DNA from: Nannobrachium achirus
Lineage: Eukaryota > Chordata > Actinopteri > Myctophiformes > Myctophidae
Assembly: GCA_963921795.1 (NCBI GenBank)
Contig: OY997641.1
Span: forward strand, 73,177,272-73,241,271
Direction: 5' to 3'
DNA: 64,000 bases
Each line of letters opens with the position of its first letter. The first letter of the stretch is position 1. The notes beneath the pieces were generated by a model that saw nothing but the letters and a program-made list of their open reading frames with translations, was not told the origin of the DNA and made no database searches. The translations under genes were made by a program, and so were the position numbers. This document shows, one piece after another, positions 56,044 to 64,000 of this stretch.

Positions 56044-58132
56044 AACGTGGCCCCCTTGCAAACCACCAGGGTTAAAGCCCGCCAAGAGCCATGGTATAAC
56101 TCAGATATTACCGAATCAGCTAAACTCAGAGACAAAAAGTACGATGAAAAACGTAAGTGCTGCAAAAAGCTTAGAAAAAAATTCAACCATGACCTCAAAA
56201 TCCAAATCAAACATCTTACTGCTCAGTGTAAGAAGCTCAGAAACCAGACAATCGCCCTAATTAGATCCGCCAAAAAAGACTACATCGACGTCAAAATTGA
56301 CGAATACAAAAACAAACCACGAGACCTATGGAAGTTGCTTAACAACCAATTAGGCTTAAAACCTAAAACCATATGCCACAGCATAAACATCAAAACGGAC
56401 GCCGCTCTCATTTCTGACAAATGTGAAGTGGCTACCCATCTTAACAAAACCTTTACCACCATGGCCCATTCACTGGTTGAAAAACTGGTCGCCCCATCTG
56501 GGCGGTATGGTGTAAAATTTGTTAAGAAATTCTACAATAAACTGGGCGTCAGAAAAGACAGTTTTAAACTTGCCACAGTGACAACTGATGAAGTGTTTAA
56601 AAAACTGAGCGCCCTACCTCAACACAAGGCCACTGGCCTTGATAAAATTCCAGCTAGATTTCTCAGAGATTCAGCCGCCACCATTGCACCGATCATTACC
56701 CACATAATTAACCTTTCCATCGAACAGGGTCATGTCCCACAGGACTTCAAACTAGCAAAAGTAACCCCCCTGCATAAAAAAGGTAGCAAACTAGACCCTG
56801 GAAACTACCGTCCCGTTTCCATTCTTAGCTCCATATCCAAAGTCATGGAGAAAATAGTCTACGAACAGATAGCAAGATATCTCGATGAGAATAATCTGAT
56901 TTACGAGTTCCAATCTGGATTCAGAAAATCTCATTCCACTGACACATGCCTTCTGTATTTGACTGACCAAATCAAGCGCGAGGCGGATGACGGCAAATAT
57001 AGTGGCATGGTAATGATGGACCTCCAGAAGGCATTTGACACCGTAAATCATTCTATTCTGATTGAGAAACTAAAAGCCATCGGTCTTGACAGCGCAGCAG
57101 TGAGTTGGATGCAATCTTACCTGGTGGGGAGGGAACAGGTGGTGGAGATTAACGGTACCCTGTCCCCCCCCCTCCCAGTAAGCTGTGGTGTTCCTCAAGG
57201 TAGCATACTGGGACCTCTGTTGTTCCTAATATACGTGAACGACATGGCATCTGCTTGTGACTGCAACCTGTTCCTGTTCGCGGATGACTCGGCTCTCCTA
57301 GTCTCGGGCAAGGACCACTTGCAGGTTGAAAAGACACTTAACTCTGAACTAAGTAAGATCTGCACATGGCTTAATGACAACAAATTATCAATTCACCTGG
57401 GAAAAACTGAGTCCATCCTCTTTGGATCAAATCATAACCTCAAAAAAGTCGATAACTTCACAATCAAAGTGGGTGACAAGGTCATAACACGAAAAAACGA
57501 AATCTCTTACTTAGGATGTATCCTTGAAGCTAATCTTTCCAGTGAAAAGATGACTTCTAAAGTAATAAATAAAATCAACCAACGAACTCGTTTCCTACAG
57601 AGGATCGCCCCAATGGTCAATTTCAACACACTGAAGACCATAGCTGGTGCAATAATCCAGCCCCTCTTTGACTACGGAGTCCACGTATGGTATCGTGACG
57701 CCCCACAAGCCCTGAAAACTAAACTCCAAACAGCCCAAAATAAACGAATTAGGGTCCTACTTCACCTTCCCTATCAGACTCACCTCACCGCTACTCACCA
57801 GTTAAGAGTGGGGTGGCTCAGAGTAGATGACAGAGTACAGCAACTTGCAATGGGCCTGGTGTACAAGATACACTACACCACTATGATACCCAAGTACCTG
57901 TCAAAATACTTTATAAACATTAAGGATGTCCATAATTACAACACCAGAGGCAGCGCCACAGATCACTTTCAACCCAGAGTCAAAACCAACAAAGGGTCAA
58001 ACTCTTTTTTTCTGCTATACCACCAAAATGTGGAAAGCCTTACCGAAGGTCATAAAGGAGTGTGGATCACTAGCATCCTTTAAAATTGCCCTGAAGAATC
58101 ACTTACAGGCAGCAGCCATTCGCAACTGGTAA
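56044..58132 (+). pseudogene. LINE reverse transcriptase ORF, 5'-truncated
   Basis: The frame continues from 51610 across the hAT. Landmarks of a jockey/CR1/L2-type reverse transcriptase are present: KATGLDKIPARFL, KLDPGNYRPVSILSS, MMDLQKAFDTVNHS, GVPQGSILGPLLFLIYVND and the catalytic FADD. A T(7) run near 58003 shifts the frame. The usual C-terminus (KMWKALPKVIKECGSLASFK ... NHL) is read in another frame and ends at 58132. No endonuclease is present. It has almost no other damage. Confidence 0.85.
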
Positions 58133-58798
58133 AAAACTAACCTAGCCCAACCCTACCCTCCCCTGCCCCTTCTTGTATACTGTTTATTTAGACTTACTGT
58201 TTTTTTCTTTTTTTTTCTTTACATATCTACTGCATAGTACTGTGTTCTATTTGTCTGTCATTCAATGTTATATGAGATACTTCAATGGTTTCCAGTGGAA
58301 ATAAGCTTAGTCTTTTCATGGATCTCCTTTTAGTAGACCTTGTACCAGTGAACTGTACCGTCATGTAACTGTACCTTTTCCTATGCAAACTTCTAATAAA
58401 GTCTTCAATCAATCAATCAATATGGAACGTCAAAACAACGTTCTCTTTACAATATTTAAAACATTGTCTTGAAGCTCAGATTAACTGTAGTTAGTAGTTT
58501 GGTGCTTTTCTGTTCTGTTCATATCAAGTAGGGTGTTTTGACGTGCTTGTAAAGTGCTTAATTCAACATCTAAAAGTGTTTACACCGCCATTTTAAATGG
58601 GCCCGTCCACCCAAAATGCATTTGCATACGTCATTACTCAGCGGCAGACAGTGCAATGGCTCCCCCCAGGGGTTGAACATAGGACTTATTTCTCTCAAAG
58701 GAAGACATTCTGAGTGTATTAAAAGGTATATTTAGGTTAAATAGGCTTATTATAACATATTAAGGCCTACATGGCCTACTATTCAGGGATCACTTTAA

Positions 58799-58890
58799 GG
58801 TCTACGAGGGGATTGTCAATGACTCTGTTCAGGGCATCATAGAAGGAGTTCCACCGTGTTTTAGAAGGAACCAGGAGCTTCCTCCTGCAG
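58799..58890 (-). pseudogene. hAT transposase middle piece, copy B
   Basis: Minus strand: RRKLLVPSKTRWNSFYDALN ... NPLVDL, between the two insertions. It is in frame with both neighbours once the insertions are removed. Confidence 0.85.
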
Positions 58891-58898
58891 ATATCTTC

Positions 58899-60573
58899 TA
58901 GAGGTGCACCGATCCGTTTTTTTCTGTTCCGATCCGATCCGATACATTAATTTGGCTATTTCCCGATAACCGATACGATACCAGATATTTACAGTAGGCT
59001 ACATAGCAAAAAAGCTTCACCTTTAAGCCATTTATTAATTGTAGGATAGCTTCAGTTCAAATAACAGAGTGCATTCAGTGCAACTGAGTGCAAAATGCAA
59101 TGGCAACTCTTTTTATATAAATTCTTCAAATAACCCGGTCTAATTATTGATATAATATTGATGCCAGCTGGTCATTCACTTAAAGTAATATACTACTGTA
59201 TATATGTTTCAATAATGTTGTGCCATTGCTGCTATGTCTGTGTCACTGTTAGAGCTGCATGATATAGCAAAACCTTTATTTTTAAATTATGTGTAGGCTA
59301 CATTTCAGATGATTTATTTCAAATATTATTGTTAATAATATTATTATTGAATAAATATTGTTTTAACAAGCAAAATCGTATCTTAATGCAAAAGGATTGT
59401 CTTTAAAGCTCAAATAAATAAGGTTGCATTTCCAAGGTGAGACATTTACCTCACAATAGTCTGACTAGCCTGGTCCTTTCAAATATTTAAGGGCAAAATT
59501 ATTACCTCATGCCCCTGCTCCGGTTGTTATGGCTTGTAAAACACATGGGTAAAACCTCTGTATAGGGACTTAATACATTTCTGTTGCTTAATGTACTTTG
59601 TGAAACTATCGTAGGAGACTATAACGACTTTTAACGAGCTTCACCTGGACATGCATGAATTAATCCAGCGTGTGGAGACACACGACGACATCAAGCAAAG
59701 TGATCTGACTTTCAACAACAGAGAAACGGGAGGTGATTCTCCTTTGAAACTGGCTAAAATAAAGAGACATTCATAGGATGGCTTTTTCTCTATAGCTTGC
59801 AACAGCTTTAGCAATGCTGTTGCATTCTGTCTATGAAAGTGAAAGTGAAACTCCTTCTGACCGTCTGGACGCAGGAAAGCCTGGTGACACAATGCTTTTT
59901 TTCTTTCTCCTTCATCTTTTTTTGAGACGACAATGATACAGGATTATGGAATATATCCTTACATTGCAAAGGTAATCAGCACCATCTGTATTCGGTAGGC
60001 TGCTAATGTTTACTGAGTGTCAGGCATAGAGTTATAATAAGTAGGACCAGAGCATCTTGCTGTGCAGCAGGGAGTGCAGAGAATGTAAAAAGAGGCAGGG
60101 GCTGACATTTCTAAAAAGGCATTTTGGTGGACAATTCTCTTGAATGTAGTTATGGTATGGCATTTCTTTTACCATAGTAAAAAAAAATGCATTCATGGTC
60201 TGAAGAGGGCAATTTTTACAGACATAAAAGGGCAGGGGCTCAAGCCCCCTTTGATGTCTGTGTGCACGTGCCTGCTGTGCAGGCTGCAGCGAAGCCGTGT
60301 CTCGTTAAGACAAGGGTGGAGGAGCGACAAAAAAGTTTGATCCATAAGAAGATTTTGGGATGTTTATTTAATAATTATATGCTAAAAACATTTGGTCATG
60401 GCCCCATGGGCTTACAATTGCGTGATTATATTGTATATTTATTATTCTTATTATTATTTATATCGGGGCTTGGATCGGCGACGTTGTGTCGATATCCGAT
60501 ATAATTAATTAACATTAATTACCTTCATATCGGCGTCCGATACCGATCCAATATCGGTATCGGTGCACCTCTA
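58899..60573. mobile_element. hAT element (TAGAGGTGCACCGATCC ends)
   Basis: 1675 bp with inverted ends TAGAGGTGCACCGATCC / GGTATCGGTGCACCTCTA and the exact 8-bp duplication ATATCTTC (58891-58898 and 60574-60581) inside the larger hAT's transposase. Subterminal GATCCGATCCGATAC repeats are present. No transposase was recognised, so it is a non-autonomous element. Confidence 0.95.
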
Positions 60574-60581
60574 ATATCTTC

Positions 60582-61652
60582 CACGCTCTCTGATGCCACA
60601 GATGACCTGCTAGCTTTGTTCCACAGGCCACAACATTTGGTAGTGGAGCTCCTGTACACCCCCTTCACTTCATTGTTAGACAACAGCCATTTCTCTATGT
60701 CATTGGTGGCTATGAGATTGAGCGTGTGCGACGCACACCTGTGATGTGGAGGGAGGACAAAGTTGTTGTCCTCGTCTTCGTCAGCCGTGGAAAGGACTGC
60801 GTGTAGATCTTCAAAGGTAATATTTGCGCTTACTTCCTCCTCCTCTGATTCAGACCCAGGCTCGGATCCAGCCTCCTCCTGGTAAACCTGGATGGCTTTA
60901 ACAAAGTTAGAGCCGTTGTCGGTGACGGTGGCTGTCACTTTACCACTCAGGCCATATGATGTGTGAATCTGCTCGATTTCAAAGGCAATGACGTTATAAG
61001 TGTGCTTTCCCTTAACTCGCCTACAAGCAATGGCAGCTTTCTTGCGCTCCAAAGTAGAGGGATGGATCCAGTGGGCTGTCATTCCCATAAAACTCTTATT
61101 GTTTGCCGTCCACAGGTCTGCTGTGGTGGAAACGTATTCTATGCTCTCAAACGTTGATTTCAGTTCTTTCTCCATATCATGGTAAGCCTTGTCGAGGTAG
61201 CTGGAAAACGTTTTCCTGTCAGTTGTTCCATCCTTGTTCCCAGCCATAGGGATTTTCTTAATGATCTTGCGGAAAGACTTAGATTCTACAGTTGAGATGG
61301 GAAGCATCTCCTCCACCACATAACCAGCTACGAGCTTGTTGAGTTCTTTTTTAGTGACGGTAGCGAGAGATAAATCTATTTTTGGTTGTTTGGGAGCTGA
61401 AGGCCCGGCTTCGTTGTTGTTTACCTCCGTATCCTCGTCAACACTCCTCGCCACCAGTTTAGTGCTGCCGTGTTTAGCTTCCAAGTGCTTCTTTAAATTA
61501 GCCGTAGATATTTTGGAAGCAGACAGGCACTTGTTACCCGGACACAGCTTGCATTTGAGAGTCATGTTTTTGTCTTTTTCTCCGACATAATCAAAATAAT
61601 GCCTGTATTTCCATCTCCAAAAGGCCGACACTGGTCTATCGTTCTCAGCCAT
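60582..61652 (-). pseudogene. hAT transposase N-terminal part, copy B
   Basis: The ATG at 61652 (MAENDRPVSAFWRWKYRHYF) is followed by a BED finger (CKLC ... HLEAKH, residues ~36-66), a linker, TADLWTANNKSFMGMTAHWI (first acidic residue), VTDNGSNFVKAI (second) and HHRCASHTLNLIA (CxxH). Unlike copy A, there is no stop in the BED finger and the frame at SVED|ICRRK is correct when the element at 58899-60573 is removed. The transposase was therefore probably intact when the insertions arrived. Confidence 0.9.
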
Positions 61653-62140
61653 TTTGCTTGTCTGTACAGACCGCGCTGCTGCAGAGGGCTCTTGTGCACA
61701 TGCGCAGAGGGAGGCAGACAGACAGACAGGCAGACAGACAGCTACACACCCCGTTCACACGTGTATTTGTTGACAGAATAAGACAGGAGGAGGAAAACTG
61801 ACTCGGGGCTTCTCGGGCTTCTTTTTTACTCGTTGGCAACAAAATTAACAGTGAAAATTGAACACTTTTTAAAAAAAATAACGGGATTACTTTTTTGAAA
61901 ATATAACTAAGTAACTAACCGTTATATTGTAAAATGTAACTCGTTAGTTTACTCCGTTACCGCCAAACTAACGTTGTTACGTAACGCCGTTAGTTATAGC
62001 GCCGTTACACCCAACACTGCCCTTACCCTAACCAGACTACTGGGACCTCGAAACAATAGAAATATCGAGAGTCTGCCTTTGGTTGGGCAGGTGTACAGCA
62101 CTCTGAAATGGCCACTCTTTATTGAAAGATACGGAAGGTA

Positions 62141-62367
62141 AGGGCGGCAGTGGCTCAGGGGTAGATAAACCGTCATTAGAACACAGAGGGTTCCCGAAGG
62201 ATTCCCAGTTTGATCCCGGACTCCCTCAGAGTTGGTGTTGAAGAGTCCTTAAGCAAGAACCCCTGGTTGCTCCCGATGAGCAGGTTGGTACCTTGAATGG
62301 GTGAATGTAAATCTATGTAAAGCGCTTTGGATAAAGTCGCTATATAAATGCACCATTTACCATTTAA
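62141..62367 (+). mobile_element. tRNA-derived SINE (copy B)
   Basis: Same element as 31580-31806. Confidence 0.75.
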
Positions 62368-62707
62368 GGGTACTTCTGCGGGCCTGAAGAGAATTGTAGA
62401 ATCAGTGGTCATCGAGTAAGCACTTTATATTTCATATATTTATATTTATAGATCAGGCTTTTGCTGTGGTAGCCTATATCCCTACTCTCTCTCTCATAAT
62501 GTTCATAGGGCTCAATAGTGGGCAGGTTTGTCCCTCTACAACCAGACAGGTTAAAAGTATCAATTTCAGACATATATTTCCAACAACCTATTGAAAAAGA
62601 AATAATATTAATAATAAAAAAGCTGAAACTACCGAACGAAACCACTTTGCACAGTGAAATCGATGGTTAGTTAATCGAAGGATAGTCGCTCAGTCGTAAG
62701 TTGTAAC

Positions 62708-62787
62708 TAGGGTTGGGCACGGTAACCGCCGTACCGCCTTACCGCGGTATACCGCGGCCTACCGCGGTGTCACGTTCCTTACCGCGG

Positions 62788-62819
<32 letters not shown>

Positions 62820-64000
62820 CAATCTGGGGGTGTAAGTTATACAAATCCAATTGTGTGATATGAAATGAAAAGTTTACCATAATAAACAATTATCATTGTT
62901 TAGTGTCTGACTGTCTGTGATTAATATCTGTATCATGCATGTAGTAGCCTATACACTGCGGCTCTGGCTCCTCTCAGTCTGGCTAGCTTGTTGTGTATTC
63001 GGGTCGTGTCGGAGACGGGGGCGGGGTTGGAGGTATGGGTCAGCATCCAGAGCAGATCTACAAGCTCAACTTGCATCTGAGGCGACGGCGTTGTTAGCTT
63101 GTAAATCAGTAAACTCAAGTGTTGTGCTTCTGTAGAAGCCACGACCCTGCACAGCGGGGGTGACTGAGGCACGGACAACTAGGTCATACACAGGTCATGG
63201 GCCAGTCCATTATAAAGTTAAGGGGTTTCCATTTGTTTGTGTGCATGATAATTAATTATTCCTTGGCTTTAGTATTACAGAAATTGTTAGATTTAATTTA
63301 TATAGTCTACAAATGCACAACAGTTTGAGTTTCATTATTACTTACTTAGTTACTTATAGGCAAACGACACCCATTTCGATATGGATCATTGTTTAAGTGG
63401 ACCCGTCCAACTTCAACATCCAAGCAACAAGTGATGCGCTCGCTGATCAATCATTCCATCGCACCCCAAAATGGCAAGTGGAGGTGACCGTGTAGATGTG
63501 GCTAATTTAATCACAAAGCCAAATACCACAGCGGCGATTTGGAAATATTTTGGTCTTGAGTCTGATGGCCATGGCAACCCAAAGAATACGAGAGAGGTTA
63601 TTTGCCGCATCTGTGGGTGCAGGGTTCCCGTTGTTCCTGGGAATACTACAAACCCAAAGTCGCATCTGCTACATAACCATCCCGAAAAGTTTGCAGAGAT
63701 GAACCGCGGCAGCGGCGGCACCACCAGCTCGGGAGAAGGACAGTCGGAGTCAAGACCAACAACTGGCCAGCGACAGCTGGGGGTCTCCGAGGCCTACGCC
63801 AGAGTGGCCAAATACAATCGAGATGGCAGCAAGTGGCGCGCGCTCACAGAAAAGGTGACTTATTTCTTGGTCGAAGACATGTTGCCATTTCGCACAGTGG
63901 AAAAGCCAGCATTCAAAGACATGTTGAAGGCGTTGGACAAACAATACGTTCTCCCTGACAGAAAATACATTTCACACACAGCAGTGCCAGAATTGTATAA
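62708..64000 (+). mobile_element. hAT transposon running off the window (TAGGGTTGG ends)
   Basis: Starts TAGGGTTGGGCACGGTAACC with subterminal ACCGCGGTA palindromes, then a poly-A run (62790-62815). The likely left target copy is GTTGTAAC (62700-62707); copy A shows the uninterrupted site at 32130-32145. The right end is outside the window. It belongs to the same family as the 944-bp derivative at 15350-16293 and includes the recurrent GATCTACAAGCTCA motif at 63055. Confidence 0.85.
63471..64000 (+). CDS. ZBED1-like hAT transposase, partial at window edge
   Basis: The ATG at 63471 opens a frame with no stop to the end of the window (176 codons). It begins MASGGDRVDVANLITKPNTT and has a BED finger at ~residues 24-70 (IWKYFGL; CRICG; KSHLLHNHPEKF). 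A Gly/Ser linker follows, then SKWRALTEKVTYFLVEDMLP and FRTVEKPAFKDMLKALDKQY, the standard hAT segment before the catalytic domain. It should bind the element's ends and catalyse cut-and-paste transposition. Intact as far as visible. A domesticated ZBED gene is unlikely, given the adjacent hAT terminal repeat. Confidence 0.85.
   Translation, partial: MASGGDRVDVANLITKPNTTAAIWKYFGLESDGHGNPKNTREVICRICGCRVPVVPGNTTNPKSHLLHNHPEKFAEMNRGSGGTTSSGEGQSESRPTTGQRQLGVSEAYARVAKYNRDGSKWRALTEKVTYFLVEDMLPFRTVEKPAFKDMLKALDKQYVLPDRKYISHTAVPELY

Larger units (their letters stand above)
51573..58425 (+). mobile_element. 5'-truncated jockey/CR1/L2-type LINE, split by a hAT
   Basis: The LINE starts near 51573 (KLTDALD-coding DNA), is interrupted at 51611-56035, and resumes through the reverse transcriptase to a 3' UTR ending AATAAAGTCTTCAATCAATC (tandem ATCA tail, 58425). 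The endonuclease domain is absent. Its 3' UTR is the source-type sequence of the truncated copies at 23845, 44308, 46361 and 48979. Confidence 0.85.
51387..58794. mobile_element. TTAA-flanked element interrupting the hAT transposase
   Basis: The ends AGTGATCCCTGAATAGTAGG and complement lie in inverted arms of ~185 bp (51387-51570 and ~58608-58794), flanked by TTAA (51383-51386 and 58795-58798). Removing it with one TTAA restores the transposase frame (...VDL|NKL...). TTAA targeting suggests a piggyBac-like or other TTAA-specific superfamily. It carries no transposase; almost all of its length is the later LINE and hAT inside. Confidence 0.85.
49476..62019 (-). mobile_element. Large hAT transposon, copy B (host of nested insertions)
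   Basis: Ends CAGTGTTGGG and CCCAACACTG with the 8-bp duplication CCCTTACC (49468-49475 and 62020-62027), as in copy A. Without the two primary insertions (51387-58794 and 58899-60573) it would be about 3.5 kb. Its minus-strand transposase is otherwise uninterrupted by stops in the parts I could follow. Confidence 0.9.
35026..62707. repeat. Segmental duplication, copy B
   Basis: This is the second copy of the segment at 1-32137. It contains ZNF-B, a triplicated promoter/first-exon module (42472 onward) and the second copy of the large hAT at the same insertion point. It lacks the LTR retrotransposon (9523-12287), the composite hAT (12552-18522) and the 730-bp foldback (22466-23195) of copy A, so those three are later than the duplication or were lost here. 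The right limit is the hAT that starts at 62708; copy A shows the uninterrupted sequence at 32130-32145. Confidence 0.85.

Overview
The window looks like teleost fish nuclear DNA. It has multi-exon C2H2 zinc-finger genes with GT-AG introns of the expanded fish type, long (TG)n microsatellites, tRNA-derived SINEs, jockey/CR1-type LINE sequence, and very many hAT-type DNA transposons. The species cannot be named from the sequence alone. Nothing prokaryotic, no rRNA and no intact tRNA gene was seen. Layout: the window is essentially two tandem copies of one ~30-kb segment. Copy A is about 1-32137 and copy B about 35026-62707, with a spacer at 32138-35025. Each copy carries a two-exon block (exons 2 and 3) of a poly-C2H2 gene near its left end (ZNF-A 3717-5362; ZNF-B 35459-36879). 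Further right each copy has a NRF1/ETS-type promoter with a first coding exon (23357-23573 in A; three tandem copies in B at 43788, 45842 and 48460), and then a large hAT transposon (24166-31469 in A; 49476-62019 in B) at the same target site with the same 8-bp duplication. A third, fingerless gene copy (34094-34744) sits in the spacer. How the genes fit together: the first exon at 23357-23573 ends in phase 1 and the zinc-finger exon 2 copies begin in the matching phase. The likely gene is therefore promoter (22.2 kb), exon 1 (23.4 kb), a ~12-kb intron holding the antisense hAT, and exons 2-3 at 35.5 kb. The first exon of ZNF-A lies left of the window; the gene served by the three copy-B first exons lies right of it. 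In copy B the whole promoter plus first-exon module is triplicated in tandem, and all three first exons share one nonsense codon. The rest is mobile DNA that allows insertions to be ordered in time. Copy A holds a three-level nest at 1.2-3.5 kb, a gag-only LTR retrotransposon with a SCAN-like capsid region (9523-12287), a ~6-kb foldback hAT-like element (12552-18522) and a 730-bp foldback element (22466-23195). Copy B's hAT holds a five-level nest: hAT, then a TTAA-flanked element, then a LINE, then a ZBED/Buster-like hAT, then a ~1.5-kb foldback. Most levels are marked by exact target-site duplications. The window ends inside another hAT whose BED-finger transposase (63471 onward) is open to the edge. 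Because the two copies act as each other's empty sites, the order of many events can be read directly.
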